Shown: positions 36,533-47,013, numbered from the stretch's first letter. The stretch is 64,000 nt of DNA from Yersinia bercovieri ATCC 43970 (GCF_013282745.1 NZ_CP054044.1:2046001-2110000), one strand, 5' to 3'. Numbers and translations are program-made. Notes: generated by a model from the letters alone, not told the origin.

Positions 36533-37395
36533 CGCCGGATAGGGATGAGATATTCACATTTCAGCGAGGTCGGAGGCTGATCTTTTGGCCTCCCCTGCGG
36601 GAAGAATCGTTCGATATCATAGCCACGTCTACGGGTTAATCCTAACTGCGGCAAGCTGGTGCCATAGAGTGTCAGGATGAAGTTCTGTAAACCGTCCAGC
36701 GGCCCCTCGTAGCTAAACAGCACATATTCGCCACCCTGCAAGATAACCGCTTGCCCCTCCTGCACGTTACCCGGCACATGCTGTGGTTCAATGGCCGTGG
36801 TGTAGAAAATCTCTTGCTCATCATCTTTCTCCTGATTCGGTCGGGAGTGATGCAAGCCATAGAGTACCGGCGGCAGTTGATCGGCTTCCCCCAGATACTG
36901 TTGCCAGAAATGGCTCCGCAATTCAGTGCGATAGGTCGATATCTGCTCAAGGGTACAGGAGTAGCTCTGGGTTAAACCGACCAGATGTTGCTCAGGTAAG
37001 GTGATGAATTCAGGTTCAGGCAGAGCATAGGCACCTAACCGGATCGGCGGACATATTCCCGCTGAATGCCAATCCTCCGCCCGACGGTATAGCGCCGGTG
37101 TTTGCGCAAACTGTTTTTTAAAGGCGCGGGTAAAGGTTTGCTGCGAATCAAAGCGATATTGCAGAGCAATATCCAAAATAGGGCGGCTGGTGAGTCGTAA
37201 CGCGACAGCGGCTTTAGATAGCCTTCTTGCACGAATATAAGCACCGATAGCACTCCCGGTGACATCCTTGAACATTCGCTGCAAATGCCATTTTGAATAG
37301 CCTGCTTTAGCAGCGACATTGTCCAGTGCTAAAGGCTGGTCTAAATGACTTTCTAGCCAGCTGAGCAAATCACGAATGATACTGGCTTGATCCAT
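36529..37395 (-). CDS. rob: Right-origin-binding transcription factor Rob
   Basis: 288 residues: an AraC/XylS DNA-binding domain at the N-terminus (about 1-105; two helix-turn-helices, AAKAGYSKWHLQRMFKD and ALQYRFDSQQTFTRAFKKQF) and a GyrI-like C-terminal effector domain ending KCEYLIPIRR. Rob activates the mar/sox/rob regulon (efflux, superoxide and solvent resistance) on binding small hydrophobic molecules such as bile salts and fatty acids. Gene order with gpmB and creA is as in E. coli. Confidence 0.94.
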   Translation of the reverse strand: MDQASIIRDLLSWLESHLDQPLALDNVAAKAGYSKWHLQRMFKDVTGSAIGAYIRARRLSKAAVALRLTSRPILDIALQYRFDSQQTFTRAFKKQFAQTPALYRRAEDWHSAGICPPIRLGAYALPEPEFITLPEQHLVGLTQSYSCTLEQISTYRTELRSHFWQQYLGEADQLPPVLYGLHHSRPNQEKDDEQEIFYTTAIEPQHVPGNVQEGQAVILQGGEYVLFSYEGPLDGLQNFILTLYGTSLPQLGLTRRRGYDIERFFPQGRPKDQPPTSLKCEYLIPIRR

Positions 37396-37620
37396 AGATC
37401 TTCCTCGTAAAGCGGCCTAAATTTAGGGTGTTAATAGTATGGAAATAATAACTCTGGCGCATAGTAGCAACTTTTTATGTTCCCGACTGCTTAAGAATTT
37501 CCTATCGTTATGTGTTAAAAAAGCATCTAAGATCTATAAAATGGTTTTTTAGCGGATATTTTATTTTTGCTAAAAATAGTTAGCGTTGAATAACTTTATT
37601 CAACGGAATGGAGTAAGTGT

Positions 37621-38109
37621 ATGAAAAAAAGTTGGATATTGCTTGGTTGTTTACTTTCTTTGGGGGCAATTAGCGCCCATGCGGAGGAGATTGGTTCAGT
37701 CGATACGGTATTTAAGCTGCTGGGGCCGGATCATAAAATCGTGGTTGAAGCCTTCGATGACCCTGATGTTAAAAATGTAACTTGTTATATCAGCCGGGCA
37801 AAAACCGGCGGTATCAAAGGCGGGTTAGGGTTGGCGGAAGATACGTCTGACGCAGCAATCTCTTGCCAGCAAGTGGGGCCGATAGAGCTAAGTGACAAGA
37901 TTCAGAATAAGAAATCTGACGGTACAGTGGTTTTCCAGAAGCGTACTTCACTGGTATTTAAAAAGTTACAGGTGGTGCGTTTCTACGATCAAAAACGCAA
38001 TGCGCTAATCTATCTGACCTATTCGGATCGCGTGGTTGATGGTTCACCGAAAAATGCCATCAGTGCCGTGCCGATTATGCCGTGGCAACCGTCTAATTTA
38101 ACAGAATAA
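37621..38109 (+). CDS. creA: CreA family protein
   Basis: 162-residue exported protein with a signal peptide (cleavage near SAHA-EEIG, residue 22). The body matches the CreA family: [27 protein letters not shown] near the start, two conserved cysteines ([14 protein letters not shown]) and [19 protein letters not shown]. The function is unknown. In E. coli creB, creC and creD follow; here they are absent and arcA comes next on the other strand. Good ribosome site GGAGTAAGT. Confidence 0.9.
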   Translation: MKKSWILLGCLLSLGAISAHAEEIGSVDTVFKLLGPDHKIVVEAFDDPDVKNVTCYISRAKTGGIKGGLGLAEDTSDAAISCQQVGPIELSDKIQNKKSDGTVVFQKRTSLVFKKLQVVRFYDQKRNALIYLTYSDRVVDGSPKNAISAVPIMPWQPSNLTE

Positions 38110-38114
38110 AGAGA

Positions 38115-38146
38115 TAAAAAAGCCAGCATCTAAGCTGGCCTTTTTA
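38115..38146. terminator. Bidirectional terminator creA / arcA
   Basis: GCCAGC (38122-38127) and GCTGGC (38134-38139), flanked by an A run on the left and a T run on the right, make an intrinsic terminator usable by both convergent genes. Confidence 0.85.
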
Positions 38147-38167
38147 TCTTTGTGTGTTCGCGAAAGA

Positions 38168-38884
38168 TTACTCTTCCAGATCACCACAAAAACGATAACC
38201 TTCACCATGGATAGTGGCGATGATTTCAGGCGTGTCCGGTGTGGATTCGAAATGCTTACGAATACGGCGGATAGTCACGTCAACTGTACGGTCATGCGGT
38301 TTCAGCTCACGACCGGTCATTTTCTTCAGCAATTCACCACGGGATTGAATTTTGCCCGGGTTTTCGCAGAAGTGCAGCATGGCGCGGAACTCACTGCGTG
38401 GCAGCTTATAGTGCTCGCCCGCAGGGCTTATCAGTGAGCGGCTATTGATATCCAGCTCCCAGCCATTAAATTTATAGCTCTCAACCAAACGGCGCTCTTC
38501 GCCGACGCTGCCCAGATTCATGGTACGCGACAGCAGGTTGCGTGCCCGAATAGTTAATTCACGCGGATTGAAAGGTTTGGTGATGTAATCATCAGCGCCA
38601 ATTTCCAGGCCAAGGATCTTATCTACTTCGTTATCACGACCTGTCAGGAACATCAGGGCAACACTGGCTTGTTCACGAAGTTCCCGTGCCAGCAGCAGGC
38701 CATTTTTGCCCGGCAGATTGATGTCCATGATAACTAAGTTAATATCATTCTCAGACAGAATGTGGTGCATTTCTGCGCCATCATTGGCTTCATGAACAAC
38801 ATAGCCTTCCGCCTCGAAAATGCTCTTCAGGGTGTTACGAGTAACTATCTCATCTTCTACGATCAGAATGTGCGGGGTCTGCAT
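38168..38884 (-). CDS. arcA: Response regulator ArcA
   Basis: 238-residue OmpR-type regulator: receiver domain (phospho-Asp54 in VIMDINLPG; acidic pocket EDE at 10-12, Lys in TKPFNPREL) and a C-terminal winged helix ([14 protein letters not shown]). With the sensor ArcB it represses aerobic respiration genes under low oxygen. An FNR-like site is found 285 bp upstream. In E. coli the leader of arcA is also long, with several promoters, so part of the region up to 39200 is probably transcribed with it. Confidence 0.96.
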   Translation of the reverse strand: MQTPHILIVEDEIVTRNTLKSIFEAEGYVVHEANDGAEMHHILSENDINLVIMDINLPGKNGLLLARELREQASVALMFLTGRDNEVDKILGLEIGADDYITKPFNPRELTIRARNLLSRTMNLGSVGEERRLVESYKFNGWELDINSRSLISPAGEHYKLPRSEFRAMLHFCENPGKIQSRGELLKKMTGRELKPHDRTVDVTIRRIRKHFESTPDTPEIIATIHGEGYRFCGDLEE

Positions 38885-38986
38885 GTTTGCTACCTAAAAT
38901 TGCCAACAAAATAGAAATAGGAAGTACAGAAGTCTTTGTTATATTAGGATTTTTATTGACTTGTTACTCGTCATCCCGTTCATCAC

Positions 38987-39127
38987 ATGACTAAAGTACG
39001 TAAACGCGTTCTTGATGCACTTTCCATCAACGTCAACAACATCACTAGCTTGGTCGGGGTGTTACTCCCTACAGCCCCAAAGGTGACAAAAGCGGCGCAT
39101 ATCCTAACCCTATTAACAGCAATATAA
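38987..39127 (+). CDS. yjjY: Small protein YjjY
   Basis: 46-residue reading frame starting MTKVRKRVLDALSINVNN and ending in LLTAI. Its sequence and position (divergent from arcA, ahead of the thr operon) match the E. coli yjjY gene as I remember it. The function is unknown. It lies within the upstream region of arcA on the opposite strand, so its transcript could be antisense to the arcA leader. No strong ribosome-binding site is visible. Confidence 0.7.
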   Translation: MTKVRKRVLDALSINVNNITSLVGVLLPTAPKVTKAAHILTLLTAI

Positions 39128-39168
39128 CAGTGTAAGCCGAATCTACCACCCAACAAAACTACGCTTTG

Positions 39169-39182
39169 TTGACATATATCAA
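39169..39182. promoter_or_regulatory. FNR-like site upstream of arcA
   Basis: TTGACATATATCAA fits the FNR consensus TTGAT-N4-ATCAA in 9 of 10 defined bases. It lies 285 bp upstream of the arcA start codon on the far side of yjjY. E. coli arcA is known to be FNR-activated. Confidence 0.65.
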
Positions 39183-39766
39183 ATTCAATTGTAGCACGTT
39201 AACACTTTTGTGAAAAAGACTTACAAGAATACCAGCTTAAGTGATGGTGGGCTAAAATATGTGTTCGATTCAGTGTTATTAATATTAAAAATTGATTGTC
39301 AGACGTAACAAAAAAAACACTTTTCTAATCTGTTGATTTTTATTGTTTAAAATCAATATTCTTCCGCCATGGCGGCAATGAAGCGGTTTTTCTTGCCAGT
39401 GCGCTATTTCGCACAAAAGCATAAGAAGAATTATCGCCAATGTTAGCCAAATGTAAAGCAACAAGGGCAAGAGGCATTTTTTGCTACTTTTTAGAAAGCT
39501 AGTCTGAATAGCGAGTCAGAAAATGACTATTTCGTTGCTTTAAGCGGTTTTTATCATAGAGCTGGTATCAATGGCCTGTCAGGGGGTTCTATCATTAAGT
39601 TGAAAAAAAACGTTAAAGTTAATTATATGGATTAAAGTTAATATTTCAGTTTTATTATCTGGCTGTTAACCATTATTTTTAATTGTATTGCCAGATAACC
39701 CCTGTAGGTTTAGAGGATTAACCCTGATTGAGTAATGAGTTAATTAGCGGCATTAGATGAAAAAAT

Positions 39767-39799
39767 TTGACTTCATCGGGCGATTGCTTTAACCAATAT
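39767..39799 (+). promoter_or_regulatory. thr operon promoter
   Basis: TTGACT (39767-39772) and TTTAACCAATATAGG (39788-39802) match the E. coli thr promoter in sequence and in spacing. By comparison the transcription start would be near 39804. Confidence 0.75.
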
Positions 39800-39833
39800 A
39801 GGGAGAGCTTCATTTATGAGACAGACAGACGAC

Positions 39834-39902
39834 ATGCGATACATCAGCCTGACTACAACGATTATTACCACCACCGAAACCACTGGTTACGGGGCGGGCT
39901 GA
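39834..39902 (+). CDS. thrL: thr operon leader peptide
   Basis: 22-residue leader MRYISLTTTIITTTETTGYG followed by AG, with 8 threonines and 3 isoleucines in the 22 codons; stalling at these codons when threonyl- or isoleucyl-tRNA is scarce prevents the downstream terminator. It ends GAG like E. coli ThrL. Another in-frame ATG at 39816 would add six residues (MRQTDD), but it lies only about 12 nt after the expected transcription start; the internal ATG is the one aligning with E. coli. Confidence 0.85.
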   Translation: MRYISLTTTIITTTETTGYGAG

Positions 39903-39926
39903 CGCGTACAGGAAACAACAGAAAAA

Positions 39927-39959
39927 AGCCCGCACCTAGACAGTGCGGGCTTTTTTTTT
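39927..39959 (+). terminator. thr attenuator
   Basis: AGCCCGCAC (39927-39935) and GTGCGGGCT (39943-39951) form a 9-bp GC-rich stem followed by T8. It lies 24 nt after the leader stop codon and 61 nt before thrA, the classic attenuation terminator. Confidence 0.95.
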
Positions 39960-40020
39960 CAATCAAATCTTTGCAAAAAAGTTTGCGATAAAAAAGCGCG
40001 AAAGCGGGAGAGAACCAGAA

Positions 40021-42480
40021 ATGCGAGTGCTGAAATTTGGCGGGACATCAGTAGCAAATGCAGAACGCTTTATGCGTGTTGCCGATATCATTGAAAGTAA
40101 TGTGCGTCAGGGACAAGTGGCTACGGTATTATCCGCCCCCGCTAAAATTACCAACCATCTGGTCGCGATGATCGACAAAATGGTCGCCGGGCAAGATATC
40201 TCGCCAAACATCAGTGATGCCGAGCGGATTTTTTCCGAGCTTTTACGCGGATTAGCCGATGCCCAACCGGGCTTTGACTATGAGCGTTTGAAAGCCTTGG
40301 TCGCCCATGAGTTTGCGCAACTCAAGCACGTTTTACATGGTATCTCCTTGCTGGGACAGTGCCCGGACAGCATCAATGCGGCTATCATTTGCCGTGGCGA
40401 AAAACTCTCCATTGCTATTATGGAAGCGCTATTCCAAGCGAAAGGTTATCAAGTCAGCGTGATTAATCCGGTCGAGAAACTGCTAGCTCAAGGCCACTAT
40501 CTCGAATCCACGGTGGATATCACTGAATCGACTCGCCGTATTGGCTCCAGCAATATTCCTGCCGATCACATCATTCTGATGGCAGGTTTCACTGCCGGTA
40601 ATGACAAAGGTGAGTTAGTGGTGCTGGGGCGTAATGGTTCCGACTACTCAGCCGCCGTGTTGGCCGCCTGTTTGCGCGCGGACTGTTGTGAAATCTGGAC
40701 TGATGTTGATGGGGTTTATACTTGCGATCCCCGTGTTGTCCCTGATGCGCGCTTATTGAAATCGATGTCATATCAGGAGGCGATGGAGCTATCTTACTTT
40801 GGCGCTTCAGTTCTTCACCCCCGCACTATCGCCCCCATCGCCCAGTTCCAGATCCCTTGCCTGATAAAAAACACCGCTAACCCGCAAGCTCCCGGCACAC
40901 TGATTGGCGGCGAGAGCAGTGACGACGGTTTCCCGGTAAAAGGCATCACCAACCTGAATAACATGGCGATGATCAATGTTTCAGGGCCGGGAATGAAAGG
41001 GATGGTCGGTATGGCTGCCCGCGTCTTTGCCGTGATGTCGCGCAGTGGTATCTCTGTGGTGCTGATCACTCAGTCCTCCTCCGAATACAGCATCAGCTTC
41101 TGTGTGCCACAAGGGGAGCTTCTGCGCGCCCGTAAGGCACTGGAGGAGGAGTTTTATCTAGAGCTTAAAGATGGCGTGCTGGAGCCGCTAGATGTGATGG
41201 AGCATCTGGCTATCATCTCTGTCGTCGGCGACGGTATGCGCACCCTGCGTGGGATCTCAGCCCGCTTCTTCTCGGCACTGGCCCGTGCCAACATCAATAT
41301 TATCGCCATCGCCCAAGGTTCGTCCGAGCGCTCTATTTCGGTGGTGGTCAGTAATGATGCGGTGACCACCGGCGTGCGTGTCTGCCATCAAATGCTGTTT
41401 AACACTGATCAAGTGATTGAAGTGTTCGTGATTGGTGTCGGTGGCGTGGGCGGGGCATTGATTGAGCAAATCTATCGCCAGCAGCCATGGCTGAAACAGC
41501 GCCACATTGATCTGCGCGTTTGCGGTATCGCCAACTCCAAAGCCATGTTGACCAATGTGCATGGTATTGCGCTGGATAACTGGCGTCACGAATTGGCTGA
41601 AGTGCAGGAGCCATTTAACCTGAGCCGCCTGATTCGCTTGGTGAAAGAGTATCATTTGCTCAATCCGGTGATTGTTGACTGTACCTCTAGCCAGGCGGTG
41701 GCGGATCAATATGCTGATTTCCTGGCAGATGGTTTCCATGTGGTCACGCCAAATAAGAAAGCCAACACCTCATCAATGAACTACTACCGCCAGATGCGCG
41801 CGGCGGCGGCAAAATCATGCCGTAAGTTCTTGTATGACACCAATGTCGGCGCGGGTCTGCCGGTGATCGAAAACTTACAGAATTTGCTCAATGCCGGTGA
41901 CGAACTGATGCGCTTCTCTGGCATCCTGTCAGGTTCGCTCTCCTTTATCTTCGGCAAGCTGGACGAAGGGATGACACTATCAGAGGCCACCTTGCAGGCC
42001 AAGGCGATGGGGTATACCGAGCCAGATCCACGGGATGACCTGTCTGGAATGGATGTTGCCCGCAAGTTGTTGATTTTGGCCCGTGAAGCGGGGTACAAAC
42101 TTGAACTGGCAGATATCGAGGTTGAGCCTGTGCTACCTGCAAGTTTTGATGCCTCTGGTGATGTAGCGAGCTTCCTGGCACGTTTGCCATCATTGGATGC
42201 AGAATTTACCCGTCTGGTGGCGAATGCCGCAGAGCAGGGGAAAGTACTGCGCTATGTCGGGGTCATTGAAGAGGGGCGTTGTAAAGTGCGGATGGATGCG
42301 GTTGATGGTAACGATCCACTGTATAAAGTGAAGAGTGGTGAAAACGCGCTGGCGTTCTATACCCGCTATTATCAGCCGATTCCGTTGGTATTACGCGGTT
42401 ATGGCGCAGGTAATGATGTGACTGCCGCAGGGGTGTTTGCCGATCTTTTACGCACATTATCATGGAAGTTGGGAGTTTAA
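40021..42480 (+). CDS. thrA: Bifunctional aspartokinase I / homoserine dehydrogenase I
   Basis: 819 residues. The N-terminal aspartokinase ([13 protein letters not shown]) is followed by paired ACT domains for threonine feedback and a C-terminal homoserine dehydrogenase with NAD(P) motif [14 protein letters not shown] and TPNKKANT. It catalyses the first and third steps from aspartate to threonine. The ATG at 40021 follows GGGAGAG; the open frame to 39943 runs through the attenuator. First structural gene of thrABC; 2 bp before thrB. Confidence 0.97.
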   Translation: MRVLKFGGTSVANAERFMRVADIIESNVRQGQVATVLSAPAKITNHLVAMIDKMVAGQDISPNISDAERIFSELLRGLADAQPGFDYERLKALVAHEFAQLKHVLHGISLLGQCPDSINAAIICRGEKLSIAIMEALFQAKGYQVSVINPVEKLLAQGHYLESTVDITESTRRIGSSNIPADHIILMAGFTAGNDKGELVVLGRNGSDYSAAVLAACLRADCCEIWTDVDGVYTCDPRVVPDARLLKSMSYQEAMELSYFGASVLHPRTIAPIAQFQIPCLIKNTANPQAPGTLIGGESSDDGFPVKGITNLNNMAMINVSGPGMKGMVGMAARVFAVMSRSGISVVLITQSSSEYSISFCVPQGELLRARKALEEEFYLELKDGVLEPLDVMEHLAIISVVGDGMRTLRGISARFFSALARANINIIAIAQGSSERSISVVVSNDAVTTGVRVCHQMLFNTDQVIEVFVIGVGGVGGALIEQIYRQQPWLKQRHIDLRVCGIANSKAMLTNVHGIALDNWRHELAEVQEPFNLSRLIRLVKEYHLLNPVIVDCTSSQAVADQYADFLADGFHVVTPNKKANTSSMNYYRQMRAAAAKSCRKFLYDTNVGAGLPVIENLQNLLNAGDELMRFSGILSGSLSFIFGKLDEGMTLSEATLQAKAMGYTEPDPRDDLSGMDVARKLLILAREAGYKLELADIEVEPVLPASFDASGDVASFLARLPSLDAEFTRLVANAAEQGKVLRYVGVIEEGRCKVRMDAVDGNDPLYKVKSGENALAFYTRYYQPIPLVLRGYGAGNDVTAAGVFADLLRTLSWKLGV

Positions 42481-42482
42481 AT

Positions 42483-43412
42483 ATGGTTAAAATCTATGCT
42501 CCGGCATCGATTGGCAATGTCAGCGTCGGCTTTGATGTGTTGGGCGCGGCAGTGACACCGATAGATGGCACCCTACTTGGCGATTGCGTCAGTGTGACGG
42601 CGGCTGATCGTTTCAGCCTGCGCAATGAAGGTCGCTTTGTTAGTAAATTACCTAATGACCCGAAAGAGAATATCGTTTATCAATGTTGGGAGCGTTTTTG
42701 TCAGGCGATCGGCAAAACGATTCCGGTGGCGATGGTGCTGGAAAAGAACATGCCGATTGGTTCAGGGCTGGGTTCCAGTGCTTGCTCGGTGGTGGCCGGT
42801 TTGATGGCAATGAACGAGTTCTGTGGCAAGCCGCTGGATGAGGTGACGCTGCTGGGGCTGATGGGTGAGCTGGAAGGGCGCGTCTCTGGAAGTGTCCATT
42901 TTGATAATGTCGCGCCCTGCTATTTGGGTGGGATGCAGCTAATTCTTGAGCAGGAGGGCTACATCAGTCAGGGCGTCCCCGGTTTTGACGACTGGCTGTG
43001 GGTGATGGCCTATCCGGGTATTAAAGTCTCAACAGCTGAGGCACGCGCCATTTTGCCGGCACAGTATCGCCGCCAGGATTGCATCGCACATGGGCGCAAC
43101 CTGGCGGGATTCATTCATGCCTGCCACACGCAGCAGCCAGATTTAGCCGCCAAAATGATGAAAGATGTGATTGCCGAGCCTTACCGCACCCAATTGCTGC
43201 CAGGCTTTGCGGCTGCACGACAAGCGGCACAGGATATCGGCGCACTGGCCTGTGGCATTTCTGGCTCCGGCCCGACACTGTTTGCTGTCTGCAACGACAC
43301 TGAAACCGCGCAGCGCATGGCGAGCTGGCTACAAAATCACTACCTGCAAAACGACGAAGGTTTTGTTCATATTTGCCGTCTGGATACCGCAGGCGCACGA
43401 CTACTGGGATAA
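42483..43412 (+). CDS. thrB: Homoserine kinase
   Basis: 309-residue GHMP-family kinase that phosphorylates L-homoserine. The ATP-binding loop is [13 protein letters not shown], with the N-terminal [17 protein letters not shown] and C-terminal [12 protein letters not shown] motifs of the family. The start ATG at 42483 follows GGGAG and overlaps no gene; only 2 bp separate it from thrA and 3 bp from thrC, so the three are translated as a unit. Confidence 0.97.
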   Translation: MVKIYAPASIGNVSVGFDVLGAAVTPIDGTLLGDCVSVTAADRFSLRNEGRFVSKLPNDPKENIVYQCWERFCQAIGKTIPVAMVLEKNMPIGSGLGSSACSVVAGLMAMNEFCGKPLDEVTLLGLMGELEGRVSGSVHFDNVAPCYLGGMQLILEQEGYISQGVPGFDDWLWVMAYPGIKVSTAEARAILPAQYRRQDCIAHGRNLAGFIHACHTQQPDLAAKMMKDVIAEPYRTQLLPGFAAARQAAQDIGALACGISGSGPTLFAVCNDTETAQRMASWLQNHYLQNDEGFVHICRLDTAGARLLG

Positions 43413-43415
43413 CGC

Positions 43416-44705
43416 ATGAAACTGTATAACCTTAAAGATCACAACGAGCAGGTCAGCTTCTCGCAAGCGATCAAGCAGGGCCTGGGTAAGCAGCAGGGGC
43501 TTTTTTTCCCGCTGGAGTTGCCCGAATTTAACGTAACAGAGATAGACCAACTGCTGGATCTGGACTTTGTGACGCGCAGCAGCCGTATTTTGTCTGCATT
43601 TATTGGCAGCGAAATTGCCCCTGAGGTGTTAACCAAGCGCGTCCAGGCCGCTTTTGAGTTTCCGGCACCGATAGCGCAAGTTGAGAATGATATCGCCACA
43701 CTGGAGCTGTTCCACGGCCCGACTTTGGCGTTTAAAGATTTCGGCGCTCGTTTTATGGCGCAAATGCTGGCTGAAGTCGCCGGTGACCAGCCGGTGACCA
43801 TCTTAACGGCGACCTCCGGTGATACTGGTGCGGCGGTAGCCCATGCTTTCTACGGCTTGAAAAATGTGCGTGTGGTTATCCTCTATCCACGCGGAAAAAT
43901 CAGCCCACTGCAAGAGAAATTGTTCTGTACGCTGGGGGGCAACATCCACACCGTGGCGATTGATGGCGATTTTGATGCCTGCCAGGCGCTGGTCAAGCAA
44001 GCCTTTGATGATGAAGAATTAAAGCAGGAACTGAGTCTTAACTCGGCGAACTCAATCAATATCAGCCGCTTACTGGCGCAGATTTGCTACTACTTTGAAG
44101 CAGTGGCCCAACTGCCACAAGAAGCGCGTAATCAACTGGTTATCTCTGTGCCAAGCGGCAACTTTGGTGATTTGACCGCAGGTTTGCTGGCTAAATCCTT
44201 AGGTTTACCGGTGAAGCGCTTTATCGCGGCAACCAATGCCAATGACACCGTGCCGCGTTTCTTGGTCAACGGCCAGTGGCAGCCAAAATCCACGGTCGCG
44301 ACCTTATCGAATGCCATGGATGTCAGCCAGCCGAATAACTGGCCGCGTGTAGAGGAGCTATATCGCCGTAAGGTCTGGCAGTTGAAGGATTTGGGCCACG
44401 GTGCAGTGAGTGATGAGGTGACAAAAGAGACCCTGCGCGAGCTGGCGAAGCTGGGTTACATTTCAGAACCTCACGCCGCTATTGCTTACCGTGTATTGCG
44501 TGATCAGTTGCAAGATGGTGAGTTCGGGCTGTTCATTGGTACGGCACACCCGGCGAAATTCAAAGAGAGCGTGGAAGCCATTTTGGGCCAAGAGCTACCC
44601 TTGCCAAAACCACTGGCGATACGGGCGCAATTACCATTGCTATCCCATGATTTACCAGCAGATTTTGCGACAATGCGGGCGTTTTTAATGGCCTTGCCAA
44701 AGTAA
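43416..44705 (+). CDS. thrC: Threonine synthase
   Basis: 429-residue pyridoxal-phosphate enzyme converting O-phospho-homoserine to threonine. The cofactor lysine is Lys107 in LAFKDFGAR, with the phosphate-binding TSGDTGAAVAHAF and the C-terminal STANSINISRL-type segment (here LNSANSINISRL). It is the last gene of the thr operon, followed by a terminator shared with yaaA. Confidence 0.97.
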   Translation: MKLYNLKDHNEQVSFSQAIKQGLGKQQGLFFPLELPEFNVTEIDQLLDLDFVTRSSRILSAFIGSEIAPEVLTKRVQAAFEFPAPIAQVENDIATLELFHGPTLAFKDFGARFMAQMLAEVAGDQPVTILTATSGDTGAAVAHAFYGLKNVRVVILYPRGKISPLQEKLFCTLGGNIHTVAIDGDFDACQALVKQAFDDEELKQELSLNSANSINISRLLAQICYYFEAVAQLPQEARNQLVISVPSGNFGDLTAGLLAKSLGLPVKRFIAATNANDTVPRFLVNGQWQPKSTVATLSNAMDVSQPNNWPRVEELYRRKVWQLKDLGHGAVSDEVTKETLRELAKLGYISEPHAAIAYRVLRDQLQDGEFGLFIGTAHPAKFKESVEAILGQELPLPKPLAIRAQLPLLSHDLPADFATMRAFLMALPK

Positions 44706-44725
44706 TCTGTTGTTAGCATCAAGGT

Positions 44726-44759
44726 GAAAGGGCCAGTTCAGTTTTCTAATGGCCCTTTC
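44726..44759. terminator. Bidirectional terminator thrC / yaaA
   Basis: GAAAGGGCCA (44726-44735) and TGGCCCTTTC (44750-44759) pair perfectly over a 14-base loop, between the convergent thrC and yaaA. Confidence 0.85.
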
Positions 44760-44763
44760 AATT

Positions 44764-45540
44764 TCAGTGCTGTTCAGCCCGCTTAAATACCAGTTCGTTT
44801 TTCGCCGACAGCCCGGCATCAAACTCATAACCTTCCAGATTAAAATCAACCAGTTGTTCAGGTTTGGTTAACCTATTCTGGATGATAAAACGGCTCATCA
44901 AGCCACGGGCTTTCTTGGCGTAGAAACTGATGATTTTGTATTTACCGTTTTTCTCATCTAAAAATACCGGCTTAATCAGTGAACCGGCTATTTTGGCCGT
45001 TTTCACGGCCTTAAAATACTCATCAGAAGCCAGATTAATCAGCACATTATCTCCTTGCTGTGCCAGCGCCTGATTCAGTTTTTCGGTTATCTGATCACCC
45101 CAAAATGTATAGAGATCTTTGCCCTGTGGATTCGCCAACTTAATGCCCATTTCCAGCCGGTAGGGCTGCATCAAATCCAACGGGCGTAGCACGCCGTATA
45201 GGCCCGAGAGCATGCGTAGATGCTGTTGGGCGAAATCAAAATCGGCATCGCTAAAAGTCTGTGCCTGCATCCCAGTGTAGACATCACCTTTGAAGGCCAA
45301 AATGGCCTGACGGGCATTTTCTGGCGTGAAATCAGGTTGCCATTCGCTAAAGCGAGCCGCATTTAAGCCCGCCAGTTTGTCGCTAATCCCCATCAGGCTG
45401 CTGATTTGAGCTGGCGTCAACTCGCGGCAGATTTCGATAAGCGCTTGTGATTTATCCAACATTTCAGGTTGAGTGAACTTGTTGGTCGCTAATGGACTTT
45501 GATAATCAAGGGTTTTGGCTGGGGAGATAATAATAAGCAT
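44764..45540 (-). CDS. yaaA: Peroxide stress protein YaaA
   Basis: 258-residue DUF328/YaaA protein, which limits free intracellular iron and so protects DNA and proteins during H2O2 stress; in E. coli it belongs to the OxyR regulon. Family motifs [27 protein letters not shown] and [11 protein letters not shown] are present. The ATG at 45540 is used (CAGGA upstream); a GTG one codon earlier is possible. In E. coli yaaJ follows; here the next gene is talB, divergent. Confidence 0.95.
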   Translation of the reverse strand: MLIIISPAKTLDYQSPLATNKFTQPEMLDKSQALIEICRELTPAQISSLMGISDKLAGLNAARFSEWQPDFTPENARQAILAFKGDVYTGMQAQTFSDADFDFAQQHLRMLSGLYGVLRPLDLMQPYRLEMGIKLANPQGKDLYTFWGDQITEKLNQALAQQGDNVLINLASDEYFKAVKTAKIAGSLIKPVFLDEKNGKYKIISFYAKKARGLMSRFIIQNRLTKPEQLVDFNLEGYEFDAGLSAKNELVFKRAEQH

Positions 45541-45769
45541 CACGGCATCCTGTTAATCCAGATAGCACACTGTAGCAAAAAGCGCGCGTCAGCAAAAAGA
45601 AGATTGGGCGATTGCTAAGATAGGTAGGCTGCTTTCTTTATCGGGGGTATAGTTTCCAAAGGATATATAGCTTAGCTAAATCGTCTCAGCCCCACAATAA
45701 TGGACAAATTTGCTATTAATCAGATGATTTCCAGCTGTTTTGAAAGGCGTAAACGGTTGCGAAGCGGAG

Positions 45770-45791
45770 AGCGCAAGGTTGCGCTTTTTTT
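45770..45791 (+). terminator. Terminator-like hairpin upstream of talB
   Basis: AGCGCAA (45770-45776) and TTGCGCT (45779-45785) form a stem with a 2-base spacer and are followed by six more T residues. No annotated + strand gene precedes it. It lies 105 bp ahead of talB and may end a short leader or small RNA transcribed from near 45650, where a TATAGT hexamer (45648-45653) is found. Confidence 0.55.
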
Positions 45792-45896
45792 AATCAGTTT
45801 AACTGCCTTGCACCGAGGCTTACGCATGTTATTATCAGAACAAGGCAGGGCTGCGAAATGCCAAAAGTTCATGCACAAACGACGAGAAACGACAAC

Positions 45897-46850
45897 ATGA
45901 CCGATAAACTTACTTCCCTACGTCAAATCACCACTGTAGTCGCAGATACTGGGGATATCGCGGCAATGAAGCTGTATCAGCCGCAAGATGCAACCACCAA
46001 CCCATCCCTTATTCTGAATGCCGCTCAAATTCCTGAATATCGCAAACTGATCGATGAAGCCATTGCTTGGGCGCGTGAACAAAGTAGCGATCATGCTCAG
46101 CAGATTGTCGATGCAACGGACAAACTGGCCGTCAATATTGGTTTGGAAATTCTGAAACTGATCCCTGGGCGTATTTCTACCGAAGTTGATGCGCGTCTCT
46201 CCTATGACACTGTTGCTAGCGTGGCAAAAGCTAAACGCCTGATCAAATTGTATAACGAAGCGGGCATCAGCAATGACCGCATCCTGATCAAGCTGGCCTC
46301 TACCTGGCAGGGTATCCGTGCCGCAGAACAGCTGGAAAAAGAGGGTATCAACTGCAACCTGACCCTGCTGTTCTCCTTTGCTCAGGCACGTGCTTGTGCT
46401 GAAGCGGGTGTGTTCCTGATCTCTCCGTTTGTTGGTCGTATTCTTGACTGGTACAAAGCCAATGGCGACAAAAAAGAGTTCGCACCAAACGAAGATCCAG
46501 GTGTGGTTTCAGTGACTGAGATCTACCAGTATTACAAAAAACATGGTTATAAGACTGTAGTGATGGGCGCAAGCTTCCGTAATCTGGGTGAAATCATTGA
46601 ATTGGCCGGTTGTGACCGCTTGACTATCGCCCCATCGCTGCTGAAAGAGCTGGCAGAAAGCGAAGGTCCAGTCGAGCGTAAACTCTCTTACACCGGTGAA
46701 GTTCAGCCGAAACCTACACCGCTGACTGAAGCTGAATTCTACTGGCAGCACAATCAGGACCCAATGGCGATTGATAAACTGGCTGACGGTATTCGTAAGT
46801 TTGCTATCGATCAGGGCAAACTTGAGAAAATGATCTCAGACCTGCTGTAA
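45897..46850 (+). CDS. talB: Transaldolase B
   Basis: 317-residue class I transaldolase of the pentose phosphate pathway, transferring a dihydroxyacetone unit between sedoheptulose 7-phosphate and glyceraldehyde 3-phosphate. The Schiff-base lysine is Lys132 in [11 protein letters not shown]; the DATTNPSL motif is near residue 35. The ATG at 45897 ([19 protein letters not shown]) is the family start; 13 more in-frame codons upstream are not conserved. Followed by a strong terminator and then mog. Confidence 0.97.
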   Translation: MTDKLTSLRQITTVVADTGDIAAMKLYQPQDATTNPSLILNAAQIPEYRKLIDEAIAWAREQSSDHAQQIVDATDKLAVNIGLEILKLIPGRISTEVDARLSYDTVASVAKAKRLIKLYNEAGISNDRILIKLASTWQGIRAAEQLEKEGINCNLTLLFSFAQARACAEAGVFLISPFVGRILDWYKANGDKKEFAPNEDPGVVSVTEIYQYYKKHGYKTVVMGASFRNLGEIIELAGCDRLTIAPSLLKELAESEGPVERKLSYTGEVQPKPTPLTEAEFYWQHNQDPMAIDKLADGIRKFAIDQGKLEKMISDLL

Positions 46851-46879
46851 TCTGAGCAGATCACGCGAGATTTGACGAA

Positions 46880-46909
46880 AAGGTGGCGTAAGCCGCCTTT
46901 TTTGTTTTT
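46880..46909 (+). terminator. talB terminator
   Basis: AAGGTGGC and GCCGCCTT pair (one G-U) over a 4-base loop, followed by TTTTGTTTTT, 29 bp after the talB stop codon. Confidence 0.85.
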
Positions 46910-47013
46910 CTACTGCCTCTGCACTGGAGAGGTTTACTGCCCGGGCCGCCACTGCAATCACTTTGGGTATGTTATCATTTGATCAGATAAAGGCATTTCG
47001 TTGAGGTAATCGC

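Larger units (their letters stand above)
39128..39833. other. Intergenic region yjjY - thrL
   Basis: About 700 bp, AT-rich and poor in coding signal apart from a 61-codon minus-strand frame (39285-39470) that I do not trust. It holds the FNR-like site (39169-39182), a CCGCCATGGCGG palindrome near 39364 and the thr promoter at the right end. In E. coli yjtD lies in this interval; it is not here. Confidence 0.6.

Noticed and set aside
39285..39470. 61-codon minus-strand frame in the arcA-thrL gap
   Set aside because: Hydrophobic start but no ribosome site or recognised family, in an AT-rich region where such frames arise by chance.
45700..45900. 66-codon plus-strand frame ahead of talB
   Set aside because: It runs through the terminator hairpin at 45770-45791 and into the talB start in another frame. 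Its composition (Arg-rich, no motif) looks non-coding.
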